A DNA stretch of 16,835 nt from Sulfurimonas sp. UBA6014 (GTDB lineage: Bacteria > Campylobacterota > Campylobacteria > Campylobacterales > Sulfurimonadaceae): positions 34,231-51,065 of the forward strand of contig DJAA01000072.1 of the NCBI GenBank assembly GCA_002428085.1. The letters are read 5' to 3'. This document shows positions 6,180 to 14,680 of this stretch, in pieces. Made by a program: the position numbers and the translations under genes. The notes beneath the pieces are model-generated. The model worked only from the letters and a program-made list of their open reading frames with translations, did no database searches and was not told the origin of the DNA. Position 1 is the stretch's first letter; each line of letters opens with the position of its first letter.

Positions 6180-7358
6180 TTAAACTATCACATGCCCTAC
6201 AAACTTGCTCATGTTATCCATAATTTCGCCGCCTTTTCTAAAGCTCATGCCACAGGCTTCATAAGCAAAAAAAACACCTGCTTGGTATTTTGCCCCTTTG
6301 GCATCTTTTGGAAACTCTACGTACTCTTGATAAACTTTTTTATAGTTCCCATAAGGTCCATCTTTTTCAAGTAAGACTTTTCCCTCAGAGTCGATGATTT
6401 TTGTGTTTGCACCCTCTCTTCCAAAGGCGGTTTTTTCCACCTGTTTTATCCCTTTTAAAGGCTCAAAAGAAGTTTTTAAAAGATAAGGCGAATCGGGGAA
6501 AAGGTCACTGAGTATTTTGAGCATCCCTTTGGATTGGAACAAAAGTGTGTATGCGGGATTGAGTACAATGGCTTTTTGGTTGCTTATGATGTTTGTAAGC
6601 GTCGTTGCAAGCTCAGGCTCGTCATGCGCTATCTCTTCCCATGGAAAAAGCTTAAACCAGTATTCGTACGTATTGTCATGAGCATCTGCGATACCATCTT
6701 CATCAAAGCGAACATTTTGCAGATATTCAAAACTTGTGTTAAACCCTGCATCTGTCGCTATTTGCTGCAAGAGTCTTGTTGTGACTTCTTCTTCTTCATT
6801 GGCATCGGTGCTAGAGAAGAGAATTTTCCAGCCGTCATAATTTTCATCAAAAGTATCCACATCATCAAAGAGCGTGATTAGCCTCTTAAAGTTATCGCCA
6901 ATAGCTTCATAAATATTGTTAAACTGTTTCTCTTCATCCATGTTGTTATGCTTGAGTATTGCCCATTGAAGAAGGGCTGTCTCAAAGAGGCTCGTCGGTG
7001 TGTCGGCATTAAATTCTATGAGTTTGATAGCTTTGCCGTCAATCCCTCCAGCTAAATCAAAACGACCATAAACATGCCAGTGGACATCATTTTGCCAACT
7101 TTTTTTGATAACGTCCACTAAGTTAAAAGGGATGCCAAGTTCAAAAAAAAGCTCATTTTTTATGACATACTCTGCAGCCTCAACATACATATCGTAGAGT
7201 TCATTTGTGGCTTCATAATACGCTTCTGCTTCCTCTTGTAAAATCGTTACAAGTGCGTCACTGACGTATTTTGTCCCATCACTGTCTGTGTGCCATGAGA
7301 AACCTAAAGATTCAAGTGTTGCGTCATCCAGCGGAGTGACTTTTTGTAGTGTAACCAT
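6180..7358 (-). CDS. Glutathionylspermidine-synthase-like ATP-grasp protein (YgiC/YjfC type)
   Basis: This 392-residue protein matches the C-terminal synthetase domain of glutathionylspermidine synthase, an ATP-grasp-type ligase that forms an amide bond between a peptide carboxyl and an amine. It lacks the N-terminal amidase domain of the bifunctional E. coli enzyme, so it belongs to the YgiC/YjfC-sized group, whose true substrate is not settled. Visible conserved pieces: Y-G-R-F-D at 97-101 (the R-x-D pair typical of the active site), I-E-F-N-A-D-T-P-T-S-L-F-E at 114-126, P-A-Y-T-L-L-F-Q-S-K near 268, and F-G-R-E-G-A-N near 313. It starts two bases after the UPF0323 lipoprotein stop, and this pairing also occurs in Campylobacter jejuni (Cj0371/Cj0372, from memory). 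It is the last gene of the housekeeping array. Confidence 0.87.
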   Translation of the reverse strand: MVTLQKVTPLDDATLESLGFSWHTDSDGTKYVSDALVTILQEEAEAYYEATNELYDMYVEAAEYVIKNELFFELGIPFNLVDVIKKSWQNDVHWHVYGRFDLAGGIDGKAIKLIEFNADTPTSLFETALLQWAILKHNNMDEEKQFNNIYEAIGDNFKRLITLFDDVDTFDENYDGWKILFSSTDANEEEEVTTRLLQQIATDAGFNTSFEYLQNVRFDEDGIADAHDNTYEYWFKLFPWEEIAHDEPELATTLTNIISNQKAIVLNPAYTLLFQSKGMLKILSDLFPDSPYLLKTSFEPLKGIKQVEKTAFGREGANTKIIDSEGKVLLEKDGPYGNYKKVYQEYVEFPKDAKGAKYQAGVFFAYEACGMSFRKGGEIMDNMSKFVGHVIV

Positions 7359-7360
7359 GA

Positions 7361-7912
7361 TTAGCTCCCGTAATTGCTTGTGTTTGGGCTTTTGTTTGAA
7401 GAGCCGCCAAAAAAACTTTTTTTACCTGAAGAGTTTGCTGCGGCAGAGCGGCTATAGGCACTTTTGTTGGTATTTGAAGCATTTTGAGCAAAGTTTTTGT
7501 TGCCCATCAAAGCATTACCTATCATGTTGCCTAAAAGTGAGCCTGCTGCAACTGCCAAAATAGTTCCTGCCAGTCCCATGCCTGCGCTGCCTCCGCCCTC
7601 TTGAAGTGTCTCAGAGGTTCCATTTTGCACTTTTTCATACTCTTGAGCGGCAAGGGCTTTCATCTCCTCTTCGTTCATAAAGCGCTCGGTCACATTTCCA
7701 TTTGCATCTTTTTCACGAATGATTGCCCGACTTGGACCCTCTGTAGGCATCTCTTCAACGACTGTGTATTTTCCGTTTGCTTGCTGCTCTATAACCAAAT
7801 AACGATTTTTTGGCTCCTCTTTTTGGGATTCACATCCGCTTAAAATACTCATCATGATGATTCCTGCACTTCCAAGTGCAACGCCGCCTGCTATTGAAGA
7901 GATGTGTTTCAT
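7361..7912 (-). CDS. UPF0323 family lipoprotein
   Basis: This 183-residue lipoprotein carries a lipobox ILSGC with Cys27. A charged region follows (NRYLVIEQQ...GKYTVVEE), then an acidic helix, a Gly/Ala-rich hydrophobic segment (about 106-137, including G-S-L-L-G-N-M-I-G-N) and a Ser/Asn/Gly-rich C-terminal tail. These parts fit UPF0323 of Campylobacterota. Its function is uncertain. The partnership with a YgiC-like ligase mirrors the E. coli ygiB-ygiC pair, where YgiB is likewise a lipoprotein with a Ser/Gly-rich tail; a shared process at the envelope is inferred. The start overlaps the stop codon of the preceding membrane-protein gene as ATGA. Confidence 0.85.
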   Translation of the reverse strand: MKHISSIAGGVALGSAGIIMMSILSGCESQKEEPKNRYLVIEQQANGKYTVVEEMPTEGPSRAIIREKDANGNVTERFMNEEEMKALAAQEYEKVQNGTSETLQEGGGSAGMGLAGTILAVAAGSLLGNMIGNALMGNKNFAQNASNTNKSAYSRSAAANSSGKKSFFGGSSNKSPNTSNYGS

Positions 7913-8352
7913 TGTATCAATTCCTTGTTGTCAAATAAGATAATCTTTTTAAGCTCATCGTCATAAAAAGTCGTTTGTGTTTTGTCTTTGTAATAAATAG
8001 AGCCTCTATAAGTATATTTTTGCGTTTTTATAGTTACATTTTTTTCCATAAAAAGCCTCTCTCCAAGGGCATGCCCAATCGTTGGTATCAAGGTTGAAGC
8101 TGAGAGAAAAAACATCCCGCCAACGAGGATGAGCGAAAGCGCACTATTGGAGATATAAATGATTAAAAAGCCTATAAAAAGGCTCAAAGCAAAAAAAATA
8201 TAAACATTTTGATGATTTACAAACAAAGCATTGTAGTAAAGATTTATTTCATAAAAGTCAGTATAGTTGAGTTTTAATCCCAAAAATACTAAAAAATCTA
8301 TAATGAGGGTAAAAAACATACCGCTTAGCAATGCTTGAAAAAACTTACTCAT
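7909..8352 (-). CDS. Small membrane protein of unknown function
   Basis: I do not recognise a named family. The 147 residues give three predicted membrane helices (about 4-26, 50-69 and 71-93) and a soluble C-terminal part (about 94-147) rich in Lys, Tyr and Thr, including K-T-Q-K-Y-T-Y-R-G-S-I-Y-Y-K-D. The gene overlaps both neighbours by ATGA (4 bases at each end), so it is a true, translationally coupled member of the operon. Its position next to the UPF0323 lipoprotein and the glutathionylspermidine-synthase-like gene suggests a membrane partner for them, but nothing in the residues proves this. Confidence 0.75.
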   Translation of the reverse strand: MSKFFQALLSGMFFTLIIDFLVFLGLKLNYTDFYEINLYYNALFVNHQNVYIFFALSLFIGFLIIYISNSALSLILVGGMFFLSASTLIPTIGHALGERLFMEKNVTIKTQKYTYRGSIYYKDKTQTTFYDDELKKIILFDNKELIQ

Positions 8353-8780
8353 CGTATTTTTCTCCTTTTTACATTATTGATTTTAAGAAGGCTTGAAGCT
8401 CTGTTTTCCTGCAAACCATATTTGTCTTCTATGATTATATCAGCTTTTTTACTACAGAAATCTCTCTTAAAATGTTTATGTTCTTCATTGGCAGAGGTTG
8501 AAAAGTACCAAGTGTAGTCTCTGAGTATCTGAGAATCAAGAGATGATTTTGCAACACGAAAGGCTCTTTTTTTAATGATGAAAGTTGTTTTTTTTGAACG
8601 GCGAACGAGATTTTTTCTCTTTGTTGGGACTCTGTATTCATGGCTTAAGAGGCTTTTAAAATCGTTATAAACTTTGATAAAAGGTTTGGCTGTTTTGCGA
8701 GATTTTATCTCATAAAGCCGTTGCATCTCTTGGGAGAGAAAACCGACAGTAGTGTCGGTTTGAGCAAGTAAAACAGGCAT
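8349..8780 (-). CDS. Short Sua5/YciO/YrdC-like protein
   Basis: The 143-residue basic protein begins with L-A-Q-T-D-T-T-V-G-F-L-S (residues 5-16), then I-K-S-R-K-T-A-K-P-F near 25-34. This resembles the nucleotide-binding start of the YrdC/Sua5 family (P-T-D-T-V-Y-G-L then K-x-R-x-x-x-K-P). It is shorter than TsaC/YrdC (about 190 residues) and highly Lys/Arg-rich, so it may not make threonylcarbamoyl-AMP for tRNA t6A; an RNA-binding paralogue is possible. An STSANEEH segment near 96-103 fits the S-T-S-A-N motif of the family. It starts four bases after the carB stop with little Shine-Dalgarno signal, suggesting coupling to carB. A hairpin lies in its first codons (listed separately). Confidence 0.75.
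   Translation of the reverse strand: MPVLLAQTDTTVGFLSQEMQRLYEIKSRKTAKPFIKVYNDFKSLLSHEYRVPTKRKNLVRRSKKTTFIIKKRAFRVAKSSLDSQILRDYTWYFSTSANEEHKHFKRDFCSKKADIIIEDKYGLQENRASSLLKINNVKRRKIR
8740..8761 (-). terminator. Terminator-like hairpin within the first codons of the YrdC-like gene
   Basis: A perfect 9-bp inverted repeat (8740-8748 with 8753-8761; AAACCGACA / TGTCGGTTT) with a 4-base loop is followed on the transcribed strand by TCTCTCCC. It begins 23 bases after the carB stop codon, over codons 7-13 of the downstream gene. The pattern resembles a weak intrinsic terminator or attenuator, but it could also be a by-product of the conserved Q-T-D-T-T-V-G-F codons. Confidence 0.35.
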
Positions 8781-8784
8781 GACT

Positions 8785-11700
8785 TTAAGCTAAAAAATCT
8801 TGTAGAGCCTGCACATCTGACCATGACTCATTTTTCATCTCATCAAGCGCCAAGATAAGAGCTCTTGCAGCGCTGAGAGTTGTAAAATAGGGGATGTTTT
8901 TTCTCAATACCTCTTGGCGAATGACAACTGCATCTTTTTTGGAAGTGTTGTTATCTGAGGTGTTGATTGCCATATGGATTTCATCATTTTTCATGCTATC
9001 TTCTATGTTTGGACGACCTTCAGAAATCTTGAGAACTTTCTCACAAGGAATCCCTGCTTTTTCCACAGCGATTTGTGTCCCTTTTGTTGCAACAAGCTTA
9101 AAGCCATGTTTATGTAAGCCTTTTGCTATCTCTGGGGCATGTTGCTTGTCTGTGTCGACAAAAGATAAGAAACACGTTCCACCTGTTGGGATTTTGTTCC
9201 CTGCTGAGAGTTGTGCTTTGGCAAAAGAGATACCAAAATTGGAACTGATACCCATGACTTCACCAGTCGATTTCATCTCAGGGCCTAAAACTAAATCAGC
9301 GCCGTAGAGTTTATGGAAAGGAAATACTGCCTCTTTGACTGAAACATGATTTTTAAGAAGCGGCTTTAAAAGCCCATTTTCTTGTGTTACGATATTGTAA
9401 TGGTCGTAATATTGTAGAGCACTTTTTAGGGTCTCACCTACCATGACTCTTGTTGCGACTTTTGCCAAAGGCATGCCTGTTGCTTTTGAGACAAACGGCA
9501 CTGTTCTTGAAGCTCGAGGATTTACTTCGATAAGATAGATTTCATTGTGAAAAATAGCGTACTGAACATTCATAAGACCAACAACGCCAAGTCCGAGTGC
9601 AATGGTTTTGGTTTGTTGTTCTACATTTGCAATCATCTCTTTAGAGAGGTTCACGGGAGGAAGTGAACAAGCACTATCTCCAGAGTGGATTCCCGCCTCT
9701 TCTATATGCTGCATGACAGAACCGATGTAGACATCCACGCCATCACAAATTGCATCCACATCAAGCTCTATGGCTTGGTCCAAAAATTTGTCAATCAAAA
9801 CAGGAGCTTCGTTTGAGACAGAGATGGCAAGTGTCATATACTGTGCCAATTCTTCTTGTGAGTAGACGATTTTCATTCCACGGCCGCCAAGGACAAAAGA
9901 GGGACGAACAAGCACTGGAAAACCTAATTTTTGGGCGATTGCAGGGGCTTCCTCTTTTTTGCGTGCTAAACCATTTGGAGGCTGTTTGAGCCCATGCTCA
10001 TTGACGAAATTTGAAAACTGCTCTCTATCTTCTGCGAGGTCTATAACTGCCGAGGGAGTTCCAGCGATTTTAGCCCCTATATTTGTGAGTGCGTTTGCAA
10101 GTTTAAGGGGAGTTTGTCCGCCAAAGTGAACGATGATACCATCGGGCTGCTCGTTTTCTATTACCTCTCTGACATGTTCAAAGTCAATAGGCTCAAAATA
10201 AAGGACATCAGAAGTGTCATAATCAGTCGAAACTGTCTCGGGATTACAGTTATACATGATGCACTCAATATCCATCTCTTTGAGTGCAAATGCGGCATGA
10301 ACACAGCAGTAGTCAAACTCTATCCCTTGCCCGATTCTGTTTGGTCCACCACCTAAAATAAGAACTTTTTTCTTGTCACTTACACGATTTTTTACATTTG
10401 GTAATTTTGTAATGTTTGTTGTAGAGTAAAGGTAGGGAGTCAAGGCTTCAAACTCAGCTGAACAGGTATCAACTTCGTTGTATTCTAAGTGTACTCCTAG
10501 AGACTTTCTTGCAGCATACACTTCATTTTCAGTGACTTTTTGGTTGACGTTTCTCTTGATGAGTTGCGCAATTCTTTTATCTGAAAAACCATCTACTTTT
10601 ATCCTTCTCATGAAGTCTGCATCAAATAAAATTTTATCGTTTATGATACTCTCGGTTTGGATTAACTCTTCGATTTGGTACAAAAACCAAGGGTCTATTT
10701 GGCATGTGTTAAACATCTCTTGCACACTCATGCCGCGACGAAAACCTTCAGCTACGTATAAGATTCTGTCTGCATTTGGACGGCGAATCTCATGTTTTAC
10801 AAATTCAGTCTCTGCATCTAGTGGCTCAAAACCGCAAAGTCCTGTCTCTAGCGAGCAAAGTGCTTTTTGGATAGACTCTTTGAAAGTGCGTCCTATCGCC
10901 ATAACCTCACCAACAGACTTCATGCTTGTGCTGAGAGTATTTTCAGCTTCAGGGAATTTTTCAAAGGTAAAGCGGGGTATTTTTGTGACAATGTAATCGA
11001 TAACAGGCTCAAAAGAAGCAGGCGTTCCTGTGATGTCATTGGTAATTTCATCCAGGGTGAAACCAACAGCTAAGAGGGTTGCAACTTTGGCAATAGGGTA
11101 GCCAGTTGCTTTACTTGCAAGGGCAGATGAGCGTGAAACACGAGGATTCATCTCGATGACAATCATACGACCGCTTTTTGGATCAATAGAAAACTGAACA
11201 TTTGAACCGCCCGTATCAACGCCGATTTCTCTTAGAATTGCAAAAGAAGCATTTCGCATTCTTTGGTACTCTTTGTCTGTTAAAGTAAGCGCAGGAGCGA
11301 TAGTAATACTGTCGCCCGTATGGACACCCATCGGGTCTAGGTTCTCAATGGCACAGACGATGATGCAGTTGTCCGCTTTATCACGGATAACTTCCATTTC
11401 ATACTCTTTCCAGCCTAAAAGTGACTCTTCGATGAGGATTTCACTCACAGGAGATTCGTCCAAACCACGAGCGGCTAGTTTTTTGAACTCATCCATGTTG
11501 TAGGCAACACCACTTCCGCCACCAGCGAGGGTAAATGAAGCTCGGATGATGAGTGGAAAACCTATCTCAGTTGCTGCTGCAAGTGCCTCATCCAAGTTAT
11601 AAGCGTATTTTGAAAAAGGCAAGTCCATTCCGATTTTGATCATGGCATCTTTAAATGCCAAGCGGTCTTCCCCTTTGTAAATCGCCTCAGGTGACGCGCC

Positions 11701-12042
11701 TAAAAACTCAATCCCTTCAAGCATCCCTTTTTTGTACATGCTTGTCGCCACATTAAGCGCAGTTTGCCCACCCATAGTTGGAAGTATGGCATCTACTTTT
11801 TCTTTTTTGATGATTTTTGCAATAACATCTTCTTTGATAGGTTCTATATAAGTTCTATCGGCAAATTCTGGATCGGTCATGATGGTTGCAGGATTAGAGT
11901 TTATAAGAACGACGCGGTAACCTAACTCTTTGAGCGTTTTAACAGCTTGCGTGCCAGAGTAATCAAACTCACATGCTTGACCAATAATAATTGGACCTGA
12001 TCCTATAAGTAAAATCGTCTTAATGTCGGTGCGTTTTGGCAT
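8785..12042 (-). CDS. carB: Carbamoyl-phosphate synthase large subunit
   Basis: CarB makes carbamoyl phosphate from bicarbonate, two ATP and ammonia supplied by the CarA glutaminase, feeding arginine and pyrimidine synthesis in the cytoplasm. The 1085-residue length fits the family (E. coli 1073). The N-terminus MPKRTDIKTILLIGSGP is typical. The first ATP-grasp half spans about 1-400 (G-Q-A-C-E-F-D-Y-S-G, N-S-N-P-A-T-I-M-T-D-P, L-P-T-M-G-G-Q-T-A-L-N), an oligomerisation region about 400-550, the second ATP-grasp half about 555-935 (G-G-G-P-N-R-I-G-Q-G-I-E-F-D-Y-C), and an MGS-like allosteric domain about 940-1085. carA is not in the window, so the two subunits are encoded apart. AAGG lies upstream of the ATG, and a 94-base leader carries its own promoter. 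Confidence 0.98.
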   Translation of the reverse strand: MPKRTDIKTILLIGSGPIIIGQACEFDYSGTQAVKTLKELGYRVVLINSNPATIMTDPEFADRTYIEPIKEDVIAKIIKKEKVDAILPTMGGQTALNVATSMYKKGMLEGIEFLGASPEAIYKGEDRLAFKDAMIKIGMDLPFSKYAYNLDEALAAATEIGFPLIIRASFTLAGGGSGVAYNMDEFKKLAARGLDESPVSEILIEESLLGWKEYEMEVIRDKADNCIIVCAIENLDPMGVHTGDSITIAPALTLTDKEYQRMRNASFAILREIGVDTGGSNVQFSIDPKSGRMIVIEMNPRVSRSSALASKATGYPIAKVATLLAVGFTLDEITNDITGTPASFEPVIDYIVTKIPRFTFEKFPEAENTLSTSMKSVGEVMAIGRTFKESIQKALCSLETGLCGFEPLDAETEFVKHEIRRPNADRILYVAEGFRRGMSVQEMFNTCQIDPWFLYQIEELIQTESIINDKILFDADFMRRIKVDGFSDKRIAQLIKRNVNQKVTENEVYAARKSLGVHLEYNEVDTCSAEFEALTPYLYSTTNITKLPNVKNRVSDKKKVLILGGGPNRIGQGIEFDYCCVHAAFALKEMDIECIMYNCNPETVSTDYDTSDVLYFEPIDFEHVREVIENEQPDGIIVHFGGQTPLKLANALTNIGAKIAGTPSAVIDLAEDREQFSNFVNEHGLKQPPNGLARKKEEAPAIAQKLGFPVLVRPSFVLGGRGMKIVYSQEELAQYMTLAISVSNEAPVLIDKFLDQAIELDVDAICDGVDVYIGSVMQHIEEAGIHSGDSACSLPPVNLSKEMIANVEQQTKTIALGLGVVGLMNVQYAIFHNEIYLIEVNPRASRTVPFVSKATGMPLAKVATRVMVGETLKSALQYYDHYNIVTQENGLLKPLLKNHVSVKEAVFPFHKLYGADLVLGPEMKSTGEVMGISSNFGISFAKAQLSAGNKIPTGGTCFLSFVDTDKQHAPEIAKGLHKHGFKLVATKGTQIAVEKAGIPCEKVLKISEGRPNIEDSMKNDEIHMAINTSDNNTSKKDAVVIRQEVLRKNIPYFTTLSAARALILALDEMKNESWSDVQALQDFLA

Positions 12043-12080
12043 TGTGAACCTTTAAAAAATATGCATAAAAAAATCTGCCA

Positions 12081-12086
12081 ATTATA
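12081..12086 (-). promoter_or_regulatory. Candidate -10 element of an internal carB promoter
   Basis: The gap between the MipA-like stop codon and carB holds a perfect TATAAT on the minus strand (12086-12081), 38 bases before the carB ATG. No convincing -35 is seen at 16-18 bases upstream, which is common in Campylobacterota. This is the largest gap in the housekeeping array, so carB and the genes after it can probably be transcribed independently of the fabZ-mre genes. Confidence 0.55.
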
Positions 12087-12136
12087 GGGGAAAAGCACTT
12101 AAAATTTGATGAGTATTAAGAATAAATGTCTCTGTT

Positions 12137-12883
12137 TTAGTACTCAAAAGTGTAAAGAAGTGAAGCGAGTCCTGAGGTGATGTATCCATCCTTGACAAGA
12201 GGAGAGTTGGATGCTTCTTGTGGAAGTTTATCGACTCTTATATTAAAAAAAGCAGAGAGTTTATCTGTCAATGGGTAGCTGATATAGGTTTGAGCTCCGA
12301 CTTGTAAACCATTATGTCCACTGTATTGTGGTCGAAAAGAGGTCGCTTCATTTGCTTTTACTCCATAATAGTAGTCGATGAAATCGTGTGACTCATAGAT
12401 GAAAATAGCACTCGGATAAAAAGAGACAGAGCCAAGGTGGAACATATAACCAATTTCTGATTTGAGTATCCAAGCGTCATGCCTGTCTAAAATATCACTG
12501 AGTATCATGATTTCAAAAGAGAGTTTATCTGCTTGCATACTGAGTGCCACACCACCCTCAAGAGAGCTTTTTTTATCTTCCATCCCTGTTAATGCTTGGG
12601 AGTCAGAGGCTTTATAACTGTAAGGTCTAGGCTGTGCTGTTAGGGAAAATCCCCATGCAAAGTCATCATTTTTTTCACCTAGAAAATAGACTCCAAACCG
12701 TGTCCACCGAACATATGCAATACCGTTGTCAAAAAAAATAACAGGAGAAGGGACAAAAATGGGCGCAACACCATGATAGGGCTGAGTTTGGATATAAGGA
12801 CCTAGCCCTAGGGTTACTTTTTGTTTTTCTTCTTGAGCAAATACGCTTGTAAAGAGGAGAAAAAGGAGAATAAAAAAGTTCAT
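12137..12883 (-). CDS. MipA/OmpV family outer-membrane protein
   Basis: The 248-residue protein has a signal peptide (1-16, SVFA|QEE) followed by alternating aromatic beta strands, ending in the aromatic strand L-L-Y-T-F-E-Y expected of BAM substrates. The start G-L-G-P-Y-I-Q-T-Q-P-Y-H-G-V and the strand pattern resemble the MipA/OmpV family. In E. coli MipA scaffolds the murein hydrolase MltA and synthase PBP1B. That function cannot be assumed here, but a location directly after mreC (ATGA overlap) fits an envelope-growth role. In C. jejuni an uncharacterised gene sits in the same place between mreC and carB (from memory). Confidence 0.75.
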   Translation of the reverse strand: MNFFILLFLLFTSVFAQEEKQKVTLGLGPYIQTQPYHGVAPIFVPSPVIFFDNGIAYVRWTRFGVYFLGEKNDDFAWGFSLTAQPRPYSYKASDSQALTGMEDKKSSLEGGVALSMQADKLSFEIMILSDILDRHDAWILKSEIGYMFHLGSVSFYPSAIFIYESHDFIDYYYGVKANEATSFRPQYSGHNGLQVGAQTYISYPLTDKLSAFFNIRVDKLPQEASNSPLVKDGYITSGLASLLYTFEY

Positions 12884-13641
12884 CTTATATTTTTTATGAT
12901 GTGAAAATAGTTTAAATCATGCGCTTCGTAGTAGGGCTCAATGATTGCATTTTGATACCCTTGTGATTTGTTAAGAGAGATGACTTTTCCAACTTTTAAC
13001 CCTTTGAAAAAGAGCTCATCAAGTCCTGATGTAATTACTTCATCCCCTTTATGTATGGTAAACCACGCAGGGATAAATTTTACAATAAGATATTTCGCAT
13101 TATTTCCATGGGCAATCCCTGGAGCTTGTGCGTCACCAACATAGACCGAATAGGAGCTTTGCACATCTCTGTTGAGGAGGGCAAGAGGTTTGTTGTTTTG
13201 TGGAATTACTATCCCTGCAACCAACTCTTTGTAGGTAAGTCCATAAACTTTTGAAGCATTATACTCAGGTATCTCTAGCCAAACTCTATTGACATCACCA
13301 AACTTTGCATAAGAGATAGCACGAACAAGTTGTACATTAGGGAGTGATTTTAAACGTGAATGATTTTCGGTAAATAGGTCATGAATTTCTGATGCTAATT
13401 GCCGCATAACTAAATGGTTGTTTTCATATCGAATAAGTTTTTCGTTCAGCTGTGCAATATGTTTTGCTTGAAAAGTATGTTGGTATATTTTGTCTTCTAT
13501 AAATTCAATTGTATGAAAATAGGTTGATTTGATTTGATTGAGGGCAGAAAGAAAAGGGGCTTGAACAACATGAGAGTAATAAAGAGCACCCAAAAAGAGT
13601 GCAATGAAAATAGAGGTAAAACCAAATAATTTTTTACTCAT
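12880..13641 (-). CDS. mreC: Rod shape-determining protein MreC
   Basis: MreC is the periplasmic scaffold of the elongasome; it anchors in the inner membrane and organises cell-wall synthesis with MreB and MreD. The 253-residue protein has an N-terminal membrane helix (about 7-25), a coiled coil (about 55-95) and a beta-rich domain (about 100-245) with typical G-D-E-V-I-T-S-G-L-D-E-L-F and G-L-K-V-G-K-V-I segments. It is shorter than E. coli MreC (367) but normal for Campylobacterota. The start overlaps the mreB stop by 8 bases. No mreD follows; the next gene encodes a MipA-like outer-membrane protein instead. Confidence 0.92.
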   Translation of the reverse strand: MSKKLFGFTSIFIALFLGALYYSHVVQAPFLSALNQIKSTYFHTIEFIEDKIYQHTFQAKHIAQLNEKLIRYENNHLVMRQLASEIHDLFTENHSRLKSLPNVQLVRAISYAKFGDVNRVWLEIPEYNASKVYGLTYKELVAGIVIPQNNKPLALLNRDVQSSYSVYVGDAQAPGIAHGNNAKYLIVKFIPAWFTIHKGDEVITSGLDELFFKGLKVGKVISLNKSQGYQNAIIEPYYEAHDLNYFHIIKNIR

Positions 13642-14671
13642 TTTCGAAAAGCTCTTGGAGTAAATCTATCTCTTCAAGGGCACGACCAGTTCCCCGAGCA
13701 ACCGCTAAAAGAGGCTCATCGGCAACATAGACAGGAATTTTTACGATATTTGAAAGGTATTTGTCAAGCTGGCGAATGAGTGCACCACCACCTGTTAAAA
13801 TAATGCCGTGGTTTACAATATCTCCTGATAAATCTGGCGGCATTTGCTCAAGTACATCACGGAGTGCTTCGGCTATCTCTTTAAGAGGCTCTTTCATTGC
13901 CTCTCTTGCATCTTCACTTGTAAGTTCGACTGAGCTTAAAAGCCCTTCAACTTGGTCTCTTCCATTGACGACCATGGTGAGCTCCTCATCAAGAGGGAGC
14001 GCAGTTCCTATGTTGATTTTTATCTCTTCAGCGGTTCTCTCACCGATAAGAAGATTGTACTTTTTCTTTACATAATCAACAATACCTTTATCAAGTTTAT
14101 CACCAGCTGTGCGAATCGATTTTGAAAGTACAAGTCCTCCAAGCGAGACGACACCTATCTCAGTTGTCCCTCCACCGATATCGACGACTAGATTTCCTTG
14201 AGGTTCTCTTATGTCTATCCCTGCTCCAATCGCTGCTGCCATAGGCTCTTCGATGAGAAAAACCTCACGAGCTCCAGCGCTGAGTGCAGACTCTCTGACC
14301 GCTTTTCTCTCAACCTGAGTGAGACCATAAGGGACACAAATAATAATGCGTGGGCTGATAAGGGAGCTGCGACCATGCGCTTTTTCTATAAATTTTCTAA
14401 TCATTTTTTCAGTCATATCAAAGTCAGCTATAACGCCATCTTTCATAGGACGGATAGCTTTGATGTTGCCAGGAGTTTTGCCAACCATCTCTTTTGCTTC
14501 TCTTCCAACTGCTAGGACTCTTTGAACCCCAAATCTTTCTGTTTTAACTGCAACAACAGAAGGCTCGTTGATGATGATTCCTCTCCCTTTTGCTATAACA
14601 ATAGTGTTTGCCGTTCCTAAATCTATAGATAAATCGTTTGAAAAAAGTCCAATTAATTTGTTAAATATCAT
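13634..14671 (-). CDS. mreB: Rod shape-determining protein MreB (bacterial actin)
   Basis: MreB is the actin homologue that polymerises on the inner face of the membrane and directs lateral wall synthesis. The 345 residues match the usual length. The N-terminal amphipathic stretch MIFNKLIGLF is a likely membrane anchor. The phosphate-1 motif D-L-G-T-A-N-T lies at 17-23, phosphate-2 D-I-G-G-G-T-T-E-I-G near 165-175, and the adenosine motif G-I-I-L-T-G-G-G-A-L near 295-305. It begins 9 bases after clpX and overlaps mreC. Confidence 0.97.
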   Translation of the reverse strand: MIFNKLIGLFSNDLSIDLGTANTIVIAKGRGIIINEPSVVAVKTERFGVQRVLAVGREAKEMVGKTPGNIKAIRPMKDGVIADFDMTEKMIRKFIEKAHGRSSLISPRIIICVPYGLTQVERKAVRESALSAGAREVFLIEEPMAAAIGAGIDIREPQGNLVVDIGGGTTEIGVVSLGGLVLSKSIRTAGDKLDKGIVDYVKKKYNLLIGERTAEEIKINIGTALPLDEELTMVVNGRDQVEGLLSSVELTSEDAREAMKEPLKEIAEALRDVLEQMPPDLSGDIVNHGIILTGGGALIRQLDKYLSNIVKIPVYVADEPLLAVARGTGRALEEIDLLQELFENE

Positions 14672-14680
14672 TTTTATGCC

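Noticed and set aside
10478..10996. Plus-strand open frame of 172 codons antisense to carB
   Set aside because: Shadow frame over a highly conserved enzyme; no domain or operon context on the plus strand.
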